A stretch of 64,000 nt of DNA from contig NZ_JAFKFX010000024.1 of NCBI RefSeq assembly GCF_017308075.1, positions 248,001-312,000 of the forward strand. The letters are read 5' to 3'. The position numbers and the translations under genes are program-made. This DNA is from Allobosea sp. GTDB taxonomy: Bacteria > Pseudomonadota > Alphaproteobacteria > Rhizobiales > Beijerinckiaceae. Shown in pieces: positions 19,225 through 27,833 of the stretch (position 1 is its first letter; every line of letters begins with the position of its first letter). The notes below the pieces were generated by a model. It had not been told where the DNA came from. It made no database searches and worked only from the letters and a program-made list of their open reading frames with translations.

Positions 19225-20697
19225 ATGTCGGTATTTCAGAAGCTCGGAATCGAACCGGTCGTGAACTGCGGCGCGTCGCGCTCGTTCTACGGCAGCAGCA
19301 TCATGAGCGACCCGGTGCGCGAGGCTATCGACAGCGCCTCGCGCGACTATGTCCTGATGTCGGAGCTAGGCGACGCCGTCGGCCGCCGTCTCTCCGAACT
19401 CACCGGCGCCGAATGGGGAGTCGTCTCGGCCGGGTCGGCCGGTGGTCTGGCCCTCGGCACGGCAGCCTGCATCGCCGCCAATGACCCGCTGCGGATGCTG
19501 CGGCTGCCGCAACCCTTCCATAACGAGGAGCGGGTGGTGCTGACGCCGAAGGGCCAGCGCTTCGCCTATGATCAGAGCGTGCGCCTCGCCGGCGCGCGCA
19601 TCATCGAAGTTTCGGATGTGGCGGAACTCGCCGAGGCGTTGGGAAGGCGCCATGTCGTCATGATCCTGCTCTTCGGCGAGCGCGACGCCAGTTCCTCCCT
19701 GAAATTCGACGAGATTTTACCGCTGGCCCGAAAGGCCGGAGTGCCGATCCTCGTCGACGCCGCGTCGGAGCCGCTCGCCTGCCCGGAACACTGGACGTCG
19801 CGCGGGGCCGATCTGGCCGTCTACAGCATCGGCAAGCTGATCCGCGGCCCTGCTGCGGCCGGCCTGCTGCTCGGGCGCAAGCCGCTCGTGCAGGCGGCAT
19901 GGTTCAACGGCCCGCCCCATCAGAGCTTCGGCCGCGCGATGAAGATCGCCAAGGAAGAGATGGTAGGCGCGGTCGCGGCGGTGGAGCAGTGGTTCGCACG
20001 CGACCTCGAGGCCGAGCGCCGGCAATGGCGGCTGCGCGTCCAGACGCTGCGCGATCGGCTCGCAGCGATCCCCGGGCTCAAGCTCGACATTTCCGCGCTG
20101 GCCGGCGGCATTCCGCGGCTGAAGATCGACTGGAGCGAAGCGCAGCCGAACCTGACCTTCCGCGAGCTGCGACGCGAGCTGCTCGAACGGCGCCCGCGCA
20201 TCCTGATCGACGATTACGGCGGCAGCGAGCACTCGACCATGATCAGCCCGTTCGCCCTGGGCGACGAGCAGATCGATCTGGTCGGCGACGCGCTGCAGGT
20301 TGCGCTGACGGCAGCACGGCAGCCGGCGGCCGCCCCGCCGCCGATCGAGGTCGAGATCTCCGGCCAATGGACCGTCACGCTGGACTTCGCCGTCCGGCCC
20401 GCCGTCCATCAGCTGAGGCTGCGGCGCGAAGGTGGCAGGCTGGAGGGCCAGCACCTCACGCCCTTCGGCGAGGTCGCGGCCAGCGGCGTCATGACCGAGA
20501 ACGGCTTCGAGCTTCAGGCCTTCCACATGGTCGAGGGCAATACGGTGAGCTTCCGTTTCGTCGCCGAGAACTGTGCGAGCGATGCGATGTCAGGCTTCGT
20601 CGAACTCGGTGCAGCGGCGAGCCATACCAAGGGACCGACGACCTTCGGCCAGTTCGGTCGGATCGCCTTCTCTGCGGTGCCTGCTACCGAAACCTAG
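19225..20697 (+). CDS. SelA-like PLP-dependent enzyme with C-terminal beta-rich domain
   Basis: 490-residue protein. Residues 1-370 form a fold-type I PLP enzyme of the SelA-like/D-glucosaminate-6-phosphate ammonia-lyase (DgaE) type: ILVDAASE supplies the PLP-binding Asp and SIGKLIRGP holds the presumed Schiff-base K204. Residues about 385-490 form a separate beta-rich module (EISGQWTVTLDF, then LRREGGRLEGQH and SDAMSGFVELG) resembling a small calycin-like barrel. Such lyases give enamine/imine products, the substrates of RidA, which is encoded next (24 nt gap). The start at 19225 excludes an upstream open frame that overlaps the previous gene. Substrate unknown. Confidence 0.75.
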   Translation: MSVFQKLGIEPVVNCGASRSFYGSSIMSDPVREAIDSASRDYVLMSELGDAVGRRLSELTGAEWGVVSAGSAGGLALGTAACIAANDPLRMLRLPQPFHNEERVVLTPKGQRFAYDQSVRLAGARIIEVSDVAELAEALGRRHVVMILLFGERDASSSLKFDEILPLARKAGVPILVDAASEPLACPEHWTSRGADLAVYSIGKLIRGPAAAGLLLGRKPLVQAAWFNGPPHQSFGRAMKIAKEEMVGAVAAVEQWFARDLEAERRQWRLRVQTLRDRLAAIPGLKLDISALAGGIPRLKIDWSEAQPNLTFRELRRELLERRPRILIDDYGGSEHSTMISPFALGDEQIDLVGDALQVALTAARQPAAAPPPIEVEISGQWTVTLDFAVRPAVHQLRLRREGGRLEGQHLTPFGEVAASGVMTENGFELQAFHMVEGNTVSFRFVAENCASDAMSGFVELGAAASHTKGPTTFGQFGRIAFSAVPATET

Positions 20698-20721
20698 CGC
20701 ATCCAACCGAGCGGAGCTCCC

Positions 20722-21084
20722 ATGGAACCGACCTATCTCAACCCCAAGGGCCTCAAGCATCGGTCCGACACGGTCGTCTTCAACGGCGTCGCCTATGTTT
20801 CCGGCGTGGTTCCGGCCGACAACAGCGTGACGATCGCCGATCAGACCCGGCAGGCGCTGACGCAGATCGACGAGCGGCTCGCGGCGGCCGGCACCGACAA
20901 GAGCCGGCTGCTCTCGGCGACCATCTGGATGCACGACGTCAATCGCGACGTCGCCGCATTCAACGAGGCGTGGAACAGCTGGCTCGTCGCCAGGTGCGAG
21001 CCGGCCCGCGCCTGCGTCCAGGCTACGCTGCAGGGCGGCGCCCAGCTCGAGATCTCCATCATCGCCGCGATGCCGTCGCGATGA
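20722..21084 (+). CDS. RidA-family (YjgF) imine/enamine deaminase
   Basis: 120-residue member of the Rid superfamily. Expected features are the N-terminal strand pairs (VVFNGVAYVSGVVP), QTRQALTQIDERLAAAG, and the conserved Arg in EPARACVQA that orients the substrate carboxylate. RidA enzymes hydrolyse reactive imino acids and 2-aminoacrylate. Its position right after a flavin amine dehydrogenase and a PLP lyase fits removal of their imine/enamine products. A GGAG site precedes the ATG. Which Rid subfamily it belongs to cannot be told by eye. Confidence 0.9.
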   Translation: MEPTYLNPKGLKHRSDTVVFNGVAYVSGVVPADNSVTIADQTRQALTQIDERLAAAGTDKSRLLSATIWMHDVNRDVAAFNEAWNSWLVARCEPARACVQATLQGGAQLEISIIAAMPSR

Positions 21085-21208
21085 TCTTCCGCAAGCCCCG
21101 AAGGCCGGAGAAGGGCTGCCGGCCGGCGGCCTGGAGCCGTCGGGCCACCGCCGCGCGGCCCTGGTTCTGTCCCCTCCGGCGCGATGCGAAAGCGACGAGG
21201 CCCTCGCG

Positions 21209-21892
21209 ATGAGCGGCTTTGCGACCATCCTGTCCTCGCCCTATCTGGAGCAGTTCGCCAGCGGCCTCGTGCTCACCCTGCTGATGACGGTCGCCTTCGT
21301 GCTGATCGGCGGGCTGTGGGGAATCGTTCTCACTATGCTGCGGGCAGTGCCGGGCCTCGATCCCGTCATCGCCTTCTACATTTCCTGCCACCGCAACGTG
21401 CCGCTGCTCGTCCAGCTGATGTTCTGGTATTTCGGCGCGCCGGAGCTGCTGCCCTCGGCCATCGTCGACTGGGTCAACCAACGCTCGAGCGAAGTCTATT
21501 TCGCGGTCTGGGCGATCAGCCTGGCGTTCGGCGCCTATGTCTCGGAGGATTTGCGGAGCGGCATTCGCGCCTTGCCGCCGGTTCAGTACGAGGCGGCGCG
21601 CGCCGTCGGGTTGAGCTACATCCAGGCGATGCGGCTGGTGATCATCCCGCAGGCCGCACGCATCTCGCTGCCGGCACTGACGAACCAGTTCCTGCTCTAT
21701 TTCAAGGCGACGAGCATCGCCTCGGCGATCGGCGCCGCCGAGCTCACCCACGCCGCCTACTCCATCAACAACGCCACCTATCTTACCTACCAGACCTTCG
21801 CGGTCGCCACCGCACTCTATCTGGCGATCTCGCTGCTGATCATGTCGGGCAGCGAATGGCTGCGCCGCCGCGAGGGGGTGCCTGCGCGATGA
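21209..21892 (+). CDS. Polar amino acid ABC transporter permease (HisM/GlnP type)
   Basis: 227-residue inner-membrane permease with about five hydrophobic segments. The family EAA loop reads YEAARAVGLSYIQAMRLVIIPQA, the site that docks the ATPase. It is one of two permeases that would form a heterodimer. Its stop overlaps the start of the second permease (ATGA). A 124-nt gap separates it from ridA; no terminator is evident there. Confidence 0.92.
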   Translation: MSGFATILSSPYLEQFASGLVLTLLMTVAFVLIGGLWGIVLTMLRAVPGLDPVIAFYISCHRNVPLLVQLMFWYFGAPELLPSAIVDWVNQRSSEVYFAVWAISLAFGAYVSEDLRSGIRALPPVQYEAARAVGLSYIQAMRLVIIPQAARISLPALTNQFLLYFKATSIASAIGAAELTHAAYSINNATYLTYQTFAVATALYLAISLLIMSGSEWLRRREGVPAR

Positions 21893-22620
21893 TCGAGATC
21901 ATCCAGAAATACTGGCTGCTGCTCCTGATCGGGCAATATCCGCACGGTCCGCTCGGCGGCCTCGCTATGACGCTGATCATCGCGTTGACGGTGCTGGTGA
22001 TCTCGATGCCGCTGGCGATCGCGATCGCACTCGCCCGCACGAGCGGCATCGCCTGGCTCGGCCGGCCGCTGGCGCTGCTGGTCTCACTGGTGCGCGGCCT
22101 GCCGTTCCTGATGTTCGTCTTCTGGGTCTATTTCGGCGTTCCCGCGCTGTTCGGCATTTCCCTCGGCGGCACGACGACGATGATCGTCGCCCTGACGATC
22201 TATGAGGCGGCCTATATCTCGGAGATCGTCCGCGCGGGCATCGAGGCGATTCCGAAGGGCCAGATCGAGGCCGCGCACGCGCTGGGGGTGCGCTATGGGG
22301 TGCGCACGCTGCGGATCGTGTTGCCGCAGGCGCTGTTCAACATGCTGCCGAGCCTGATCACGCAGTTTGCGTCGATCGTGAAGGAAACCTCGATCGGCTA
22401 CATCATCAGCGCCCAGGAACTGACCTTCGCCGCGACACAGGCGAACAATCTCGAGATCACCAAGCCGGCCGCGGTCTTCGGCGTTCTGGCGGCGGGTTAC
22501 TACATCCTGTGCGGCGGCATCGCGGGAATCGCGAAGATGCTCGAACGACGGATCCTGCAGCAGCGCCAGCGGGCGGCGGCTGCGGAGTTCGTACCGCTCG
22601 CCGCGGCGGTGCGAACATGA
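21889..22620 (+). CDS. Polar amino acid ABC transporter permease (HisQ/GlnP type)
   Basis: 243-residue partner permease with the same architecture: TM segments around 26-50, 55-75, 85-110, 160-180 and 205-225. Its EAA loop is IEAAHALGVRYGVRTLRIVL. It overlaps the previous permease and the following ATPase gene by ATGA junctions, so all three are translationally coupled. The C-terminal tail is Gln/Arg/Ala-rich. Confidence 0.92.
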   Translation: MIEIIQKYWLLLLIGQYPHGPLGGLAMTLIIALTVLVISMPLAIAIALARTSGIAWLGRPLALLVSLVRGLPFLMFVFWVYFGVPALFGISLGGTTTMIVALTIYEAAYISEIVRAGIEAIPKGQIEAAHALGVRYGVRTLRIVLPQALFNMLPSLITQFASIVKETSIGYIISAQELTFAATQANNLEITKPAAVFGVLAAGYYILCGGIAGIAKMLERRILQQRQRAAAAEFVPLAAAVRT

Positions 22621-23336
22621 TCCGCTTCTCCGAGGTCTCGAAATTCTATGGCGCCTTGCCCGCCCTGCGCGGGGTCAGCGGCGAGGTCGGCGCTGGCGAG
22701 GTTACGGTCGTCTGCGGCCCGTCGGGATCGGGCAAGTCTACTCTGATCCGCACGGTCAACCGGCTCGAGCCGATCAATAGCGGCCAGATCCTCATCGGCG
22801 GCCGCGACATTCATGAGCGCGGCTGGTCCGTCAATGCGCTGAGGAGCGGGGTCGGCTTCGTCTTTCAGTCTTTCGGGCTCTTTCAGCACCTGAACGCTCT
22901 GGACAATGTCACACTCGCCCTGCGGCATGTCCGCGGCCTGCCGCGCAAGGAGGCTGAGGCCCTCGGCCTGGCGCAGCTCGAACGCCTCGGCCTGGCCGAA
23001 AGGGCCCGACAAATGCCGAGCGCACTCTCCGGCGGGCAGCAGCAGCGCGTCGCGATCGCGCGCGCGCTGGTGATGAAACCCGCCGTCCTGCTGCTCGACG
23101 AGCCCACATCGGCGCTGGATCCGGAAATGGTCGGCGAGGTCCTGCGTGCGATCGAGGCGCTCGCGGCGGATGGGCTGACCATGATGTGCGTGACCCATGA
23201 AATGGGCTTCGCGCAGCGCGTCGCCGACCGGATCTGGTTCATGGAAAGGGGGGAACTCAAGGCGGACGCGACGACTGAACAGTTTTTCAAGGGAGAGGCA
23301 GGTGCTCGCGCTCGCGAGTTCCTCAAGCAAATCTGA
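22617..23336 (+). CDS. Polar amino acid ABC transporter ATP-binding protein (GlnQ type)
   Basis: 239-residue ATPase. Walker A is GPSGSGKST, the Q-loop is FVFQSFGLFQHL, the signature is LSGGQQQR, Walker B is VLLLDEPTSALDPEMV and the H-loop is VTHEMG. All catalytic motifs are intact. It energises import of the operon's amino acid substrate with the two permeases before it and the binding protein after it. The start codon overlaps the permease stop. Confidence 0.95.
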   Translation: MIRFSEVSKFYGALPALRGVSGEVGAGEVTVVCGPSGSGKSTLIRTVNRLEPINSGQILIGGRDIHERGWSVNALRSGVGFVFQSFGLFQHLNALDNVTLALRHVRGLPRKEAEALGLAQLERLGLAERARQMPSALSGGQQQRVAIARALVMKPAVLLLDEPTSALDPEMVGEVLRAIEALAADGLTMMCVTHEMGFAQRVADRIWFMERGELKADATTEQFFKGEAGARAREFLKQI

Positions 23337-23361
23337 CAAGTGCAATAACGGGGAATGTACA

Positions 23362-24186
23362 ATGACCAGGATACCCAGGAATATCGCGGCCATCGGCTTG
23401 TTCTTTCTGGCGGCTACCGCTCCGGCCGCGGCCGACCAACTGGCCGACATCCAGGCGAAGGGCGAGATCGTCTGCGGGACCATCGGCACGGTTCCCCCGT
23501 TCAGTTTCCAGGATCCGGCAACCAGAACGACCTTCGGCTATGATGCCGATATCTGTCAGCTCATTGCCAAGGCGTTGGGCGTCCAGCCGAAACTGGCGCT
23601 GGTCGCGGGTGCGGCGCGCATCCCCGAGCTCAACCAGCGCCGGCTCGACGTGATCACCGGAACGCTCGGCTGGACGCCGGAACGCGCCAAGCAGGTCGAC
23701 TACAGCTATGCCTATTTCAATTCGAACCAGATGATCGGCGTATTGGCCAAGACCGGGCTCCGCTCCATGAAGGAGCTCGACGGCAAGCGCGTCTCCGCCC
23801 AGACCGCCTCGACCTCGGAAGCGGTCGCCAAGCAGAAGCTGCCGACGACCGAGGTGATATCCTTCCAGGATGTTCCGCAGGCATTGCTTGCCCTCAATCA
23901 GGGCAAGGTCTCCGGGCTCGTCTTGTCGGAGCTGATGCTGCGCGACTTCGCGGTGACCAGCAAGGACACCAACACCGCGCTGACGGTCCTCGACGACTCC
24001 ACCTTGATGATCGAGAAGGTCGGCGTCGGCGTGCGCAAGGGCGAGGACAAGCTCCTCGCCAAGATCAACGAGACTTTGGTCGCGGCCGACAAGAACGGTG
24101 AGATCGATCGAATTTACGACAAATGGTTTGGCAAGAGCTCGAAATTCAACATGCCACGCAGCTTCAAGGTCGAGTTGATCCAGTAG
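23362..24186 (+). CDS. Amino acid ABC transporter substrate-binding protein
   Basis: 274-residue periplasmic binding protein of the family-3 (GlnH/HisJ) type. The signal peptide spans about residues 1-24 (IGLFFLAATAPAAA, cleavage before DQ). The mature part has VCGTIGTVPPFSFQD, FGYDADICQLIAKALG and RLDVITGTLGWTPERAKQVDYS. The start at 23362 was chosen because it begins the signal peptide; the frame is open upstream within the ATPase gene. It is the last gene of the operon, followed by a hairpin at 24202. Confidence 0.93.
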   Translation: MTRIPRNIAAIGLFFLAATAPAAADQLADIQAKGEIVCGTIGTVPPFSFQDPATRTTFGYDADICQLIAKALGVQPKLALVAGAARIPELNQRRLDVITGTLGWTPERAKQVDYSYAYFNSNQMIGVLAKTGLRSMKELDGKRVSAQTASTSEAVAKQKLPTTEVISFQDVPQALLALNQGKVSGLVLSELMLRDFAVTSKDTNTALTVLDDSTLMIEKVGVGVRKGEDKLLAKINETLVAADKNGEIDRIYDKWFGKSSKFNMPRSFKVELIQ

Positions 24187-24201
24187 CCCATCCGTGGCCG
24201 G

Positions 24202-24223
24202 GGGAGCGCGGCTCCGCGCTCCC
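24202..24223 (+). terminator. Hairpin after the ABC operon
   Basis: Perfect 10-nt arms GGGAGCGCGG and CCGCGCTCCC around a 2-nt loop, 15 nt after the stop of the binding-protein gene. No clear T-run follows, so it may be a transcript-end stabiliser or a weak intrinsic terminator. The 236 nt beyond it, up to 24460, show only two copies of the 11-mer GGGACAGCTCA and no gene. Confidence 0.55.
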
Positions 24224-24459
24224 TACCGGACGCCGTACAATAGAATCGCACAGGCGGGACAGCTCAGAGCGACGTCGCCCGCCAAGGGACAGCTCACCCC
24301 CTTCTTGCCAAGGCGAGCCTCAGGCGAATCCAGTAGCAATTCCTTTTCGCCAAGTGCGCGCTACCCATTTGGGGAAGGCGTCATGCCTTGCAATGTGCAC
24401 TTCTGCGCCCGACCGAGGCATTGCCGCCGACGGCTTTCTCCCGCGGAGAGGAGTTGGCC

Positions 24460-24681
24460 ATGCGCTCTCTAGCCGTACTTGTTCTTATACCCTTGACGTT
24501 CTCGGCCGGGCCTGCAGCGGCCAGGCAGGGCGGCAGAGGTGACGACGAGAGTGCCCGCGAGACTTGTCGTGAAGAAGCCCGGCGAGCCATACAGAAGTCC
24601 CGAACGTCTCGACAGGGTATAGAGCAGATCAGGGAACTGCGTCGCGAATACGTGCGCAGTTGCATGCAGAAGGGGCGATGA
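24460..24681 (+). CDS. Small exported basic protein
   Basis: 73-residue protein with a signal peptide (MRSLAVLVLIPLTFSAGPAAA, cleavage near residue 21). The mature part is highly charged, basic and helical, with two cysteines (ETCREEARRA and YVRSCMQKGR) that could pair in the periplasm. The ATG is preceded by GAGAGGAG at good spacing. I do not recognise a family; proteins of this size and pattern are common in Rhizobiales genomes. Confidence 0.65.
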   Translation: MRSLAVLVLIPLTFSAGPAAARQGGRGDDESARETCREEARRAIQKSRTSRQGIEQIRELRREYVRSCMQKGR

Positions 24682-24900
24682 GGCGCCGATCGCCGGACGG
24701 CCTCAATAGCGCTTCAGCCCGGTCCACACCCTGATCATCGCAATGTGATCCACCCAGTTCCTGTCAGCGTTCATCGCCGAGCCATTCGCGATAGATTTAG
24801 ACGACGCTTGCGCCAAACCGCGAGCCACCCTCATGATCGCCGCGAAGATCGATGCCTGAAATCGTCGATCGACTTATCCTGCTGCATCGGATGTCTGTCG

Positions 24901-25839
24901 ATGACTGATCTTAAAGGCCAACATATCTCCGCCATCGCCCTGGGATTTCTACTCCTCGCCTCGACGGCAAAATCGGCAAACGCCCAGATCCGAATTGACA
25001 AGGACCAGACCGGCCGGATCGTCGCGATGGCGAACCTCTCCACGGCCAGCGGCTGTTCCAGAGCCAGCGGCCGCGGCCGGGTGGTCGACCATCATTTCGA
25101 AAACGGCCAGATGAAGGGCGTGACCTTCAAGGACGCGAAGTATGGCGAGCGCTATCTCAACCTGCCCTTGCTCGCCATGATCAGCCCCGCATCGGCACGG
25201 GCACGTGTCGCCGAAGGCTTCGCAACGCTGCTGGTCAAAGGACAGGACCTGAAGGTCGTGACACTGGGTTGCGGCGCCGCCGGCCGGATCGAGAAACTCG
25301 CCTCCGTGGAACTGGTCGGCCCGCCAGTGCGCTCAGGCTCTGGCGCCGCCGCGGCGAACAGCCTCGCCCGCCCGCCGATGGTGGCCGCAGCCCCACTCTC
25401 CGACACAGGCGTCAGGTCGCAGGACGGCGACGACAGCGTGCTGCGGGCACAGGACGGGCAGGCGGTAGCTGCGGCGACCTCCTCAGGTCCTCAAGCCGCA
25501 CCGGCGACCATTACCGGCGAACTCACCTACCCTGGTGAATGGCTGCCGAAGGACCTCAAAGTCTGCGCGGATGAGGTCGTTTCGAAGAAGAGAACCTGCA
25601 CCAACCGCCAGCAAAAGCGCGGTAAATCCATCCGCTATGAGCTGAAGGTGCCCGCTGGAACCTATCTCGTATTTGCCGAGAGCCGAAGCCAGCCGCAGGG
25701 TTCTCCTGCCTATTACTCCGAGTTCGTCATCTGCGGGTACGATAATAGCTGCCCGTCCCATAGGCCGATCCCTGTCACCGTATCTCCCGGCGAGCGTCGG
25801 GCCAAAGTCGACCCTGGCGATTGGTACGCCAACAACTAA
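24901..25839 (+). CDS. Exported hypothetical protein with C-terminal beta domain
   Basis: 312-residue protein. A signal peptide (ISAIALGFLLLASTAKSANA) is followed by an N-terminal domain (about 30-140) and an Ala/Ser/Gly-rich linker (about 145-210). The C-terminal beta-sandwich-like region (about 215-312) begins ITGELTYPGEWLPKDLKVCA and contains the phrase KVPAGTYLVFAES, as in carboxypeptidase-regulatory-like domains. Cysteines in the last domain suggest disulfides. The start at 24901 places the signal at the N-terminus; the open frame back to 24745 has no signal. Function unknown. Confidence 0.65.
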   Translation: MTDLKGQHISAIALGFLLLASTAKSANAQIRIDKDQTGRIVAMANLSTASGCSRASGRGRVVDHHFENGQMKGVTFKDAKYGERYLNLPLLAMISPASARARVAEGFATLLVKGQDLKVVTLGCGAAGRIEKLASVELVGPPVRSGSGAAAANSLARPPMVAAAPLSDTGVRSQDGDDSVLRAQDGQAVAAATSSGPQAAPATITGELTYPGEWLPKDLKVCADEVVSKKRTCTNRQQKRGKSIRYELKVPAGTYLVFAESRSQPQGSPAYYSEFVICGYDNSCPSHRPIPVTVSPGERRAKVDPGDWYANN

Positions 25840-25956
25840 GCAGTAGGCGGAGCCGGCGTTCGTCGAGGGCCGGCGCCTCGTAGCACCGCGGCTCGGCTCT
25901 GAAGAGCAACCTCCATTTGACGGACTAACCCGTTTGCGCCGTTGCGGAACTGCCGC

Positions 25957-26106
25957 ATGGCAGACACCTTGAAGGCTATGGATGACGACGACATTTCATA
26001 TCGCCTTCCAGAGATCATCGAGGCGATCCAGCGCCGGGTCCGAATTGCCGGTTACTTCACGCTCGCCATCATCGGCGCCTTCATCGTCTGGCGCATCTCG
26101 CACTGA
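25957..26106 (+). CDS. 49-residue single-span membrane protein
   Basis: Short ORF whose product has an acidic N-terminus (MADTLKAMDDDD) and an amphipathic helix with RLPEIIEAIQRR. One transmembrane helix follows (about residues 30-47, FTLAIIGAFIVW). An alternative start is the ATG 21 nt downstream. A strong intrinsic terminator 34 nt after the stop supports it as an expressed gene. Function unknown. Confidence 0.55.
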   Translation: MADTLKAMDDDDISYRLPEIIEAIQRRVRIAGYFTLAIIGAFIVWRISH

Positions 26107-26139
26107 CGACGGCCCAGGCCATTTCTCGATGAGCCGCAC

Positions 26140-26166
26140 CCCGCCCTGGCCGGCGGGTTTTTCTTT
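26140..26166 (+). terminator. Intrinsic terminator
   Basis: Stem CCCGCC/GGCGGG with a 6-nt loop (40-57 of this block) is followed at once by TTTTTCTTT. It closes the 49-residue ORF transcript. From here to 26413 I see no supportable gene on either strand. Confidence 0.75.
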
Positions 26167-26413
26167 GCCGCCTCGGGACGGCTTTTCTCTGCCTGGAGCG
26201 ATCTGATGAGGAAGGCTGGCGCTCGGCCAACTCGCATGCTTTGCACGAAAGCCAGCATTGCTCAAACTACCGCGCATCGATCCGGCGCGGCCCGGCGATC
26301 AGCAAGGCGACCGGCCACGATCAATGCGCTGCCAAGGCTCGTCTGTCCGTCGACCTCCGCAAGGACGAAGCCGGGAGGCTGGTCCGAGCGGAAAAACAGA
26401 GTTTTCGCGATTT

Positions 26414-26674
26414 CTATGCCGCGCCCGGTTCGGCAAGCGCTTCGATCTTCTCGATGACGAAATCGAAGGTCTTGGTTTCCTCCATCAGCGCCATGTTGAG
26501 GTCGCCGCTCTTCAGCGCCGATAGCAGCTCTCCCTTGAAGCCGGTCGCCGCGTCGGCGCCCTCATGTGTGGCGATGTGCTTCATCGCAAAATCGATGCAC
26601 AGATAGAGCGTATTCAGAACGATCTTTATCTGCTCCATGTCGGTTCCGTCGGTGCTCACGCCGTCATCTGACAT
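26414..26674 (-). CDS. Small hypothetical cytoplasmic protein
   Basis: 86-residue acidic, helical protein (MEQIKIVLNTLYLCIDFAMK; ALMEETKTFDFVIEKIEAL). No signal peptide or membrane segment is seen. A GGAGG ribosome-binding site 7 nt before the ATG at 26674 fixes the start; the longer frame to 26716 lacks one. No family recognised. The 264 nt between it and the next gene hold nothing supportable. Confidence 0.6.
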   Translation of the reverse strand: MSDDGVSTDGTDMEQIKIVLNTLYLCIDFAMKHIATHEGADAATGFKGELLSALKSGDLNMALMEETKTFDFVIEKIEALAEPGAA

Positions 26675-26938
26675 GTCGTGCCTCCAGGTTCTGATCGGCC
26701 TAGGCGCGCGATCCAATCGCGGCGCACACCGAACCTAACCCGGCATCGCCAGAGCTGTTCCCGCTGGCGGCCGACGATCGCCATTTCGAACATCGGCCCC
26801 AGCCCGGCGCAGGCATCGCGCCGGGTCATCACGCCAGCGCGCGCGAGCGCGTTGGCCATGTGCCCCTGCCCGCCACATCCATCCTCGAAGACGGCGGGAT
26901 CGTGCTCCGAGTTCGCCGCTCGAGGAATGGCCGTCGGC

Positions 26939-27178
26939 TCAGTTACCGGACAATGCCTGGCTGATGGCGTCCTTGATCCGCAGACGCTCCTTGCGCAACT
27001 CGGTTTCGGTGAGCTGATCCACGGGAGCGATGTTCGTCTCGGCCAGATGGACCTGATCGTTGACCTCGTCATAGCGGGCCAGCAGACGCGCGAAATCGGG
27101 ATCCGCGACCTTCAGCTTGCTGATCGTCTCTCCCGCTCCCGGGAATTCATCGGCGAGAGTATGCGGTGTATTGGACAT
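26939..27178 (-). CDS. YdcH/DUF465-like small protein
   Basis: 79-residue protein. A central helical pair with LARYDEVNDQVHLAETNIAP and LRKERLRIKDAISQAL matches the DUF465/YdcH pattern, in which two short helices are joined by a turn and a conserved LKKERLxLKDEI motif. The family is of unknown function. It is monocistronic, with AGGA 8 nt before the start codon. Confidence 0.75.
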   Translation of the reverse strand: MSNTPHTLADEFPGAGETISKLKVADPDFARLLARYDEVNDQVHLAETNIAPVDQLTETELRKERLRIKDAISQALSGN

Positions 27179-27382
27179 AGCTGCATCCTAAGTGGAGGAA
27201 TCTTCCGCAGTCGATGCTACGGGCTCGAGACAGCGCCGGACTTGATTCAACGCAATCGTCCGCGATCGGCGGTTGCGAGCCCGTCGGAGAGTGGCGATCG
27301 CTCGCCATCTCGGCAGCGGCACCGCCTGCCCTCGCCCGGTCGCCCCTCAGCATCGTTGCGCTTGCGGACAGGCACTGTTTCA

Positions 27383-27398
27383 CCCCCCATTTGGGGGG
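27383..27398. repeat. Perfect CCCCCC-ATTT-GGGGGG hairpin
   Basis: Six C and six G separated by ATTT form a very stable short stem-loop about 50 nt upstream of a possible small ORF. It is not followed by a T-run. It could be a stability element or a weak terminator; no function can be assigned. Confidence 0.4.
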
Positions 27399-27448
27399 CG
27401 TTCTCTCGCAGAAAAATCGGCAAACTCCCGGAAAAATGGGAGGCTGGC

Positions 27449-27577
27449 GTGCTGGAGTGCGAGTACGAGTGCGAGCGGTGCTTTCAGGCGCAGATCGTCG
27501 CCGCAATGCCGCATTGGCTGACGGCGCTGGTGAACATCGCCGGCGCTGCGACCCTGCTTCTCATCTGTCGACTATAG
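27449..27577 (+). CDS. Possible 42-residue Cys-rich/TM small protein
   Basis: GTG-started ORF with GGGAGG 5-6 nt upstream. The product opens with a Cys-containing acidic motif (ECEYECERC) and ends in a hydrophobic helix (LVNIAGAATLLLICRL). The good ribosome-binding site and TM-like tail are the only support. The longer open frame upstream shows no coding character. Uncertain. Confidence 0.3.
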   Translation: MLECEYECERCFQAQIVAAMPHWLTALVNIAGAATLLLICRL

Positions 27578-27833
27578 GCTCTGGCCGAGAATCTGCTTCG
27601 TTGATGACCGAATACCGGCCACCGCTGAACCTGCGCGCATGACGGCCGCGAGCTTCGGCGAGGGATTATGCCGAGATCATCCACTGCACTCGCCCTTGAC
27701 GGAAGCAGCGAAAGCCATCCGGCGGTTGATCAGCGCATGCCTCGCCATCAGGGCGGATTTCAAGAATAATTGCGGGGTTTGATATCCGCGCAGGTCAGGC
27801 CCCTCGAAACCGCGGAAAGAGAAAGCTCCAATC

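Larger units (their letters stand above)
27179..27833. other. Sparse 655-nt intergenic stretch
   Basis: No long gene can be supported on either strand between the YdcH-like gene and the exported repeat protein. The stretch contains a GC-only hairpin (27383-27398) and a possible 42-codon ORF (27449-27577), listed separately. 27578-27833 shows nothing recognisable. Confidence 0.5.

Noticed and set aside
26675-26938. Possible minus-strand gene between two small hypothetical genes
   Set aside because: The frame is Arg/Cys-rich with no ribosome-binding site and no recognisable domain.
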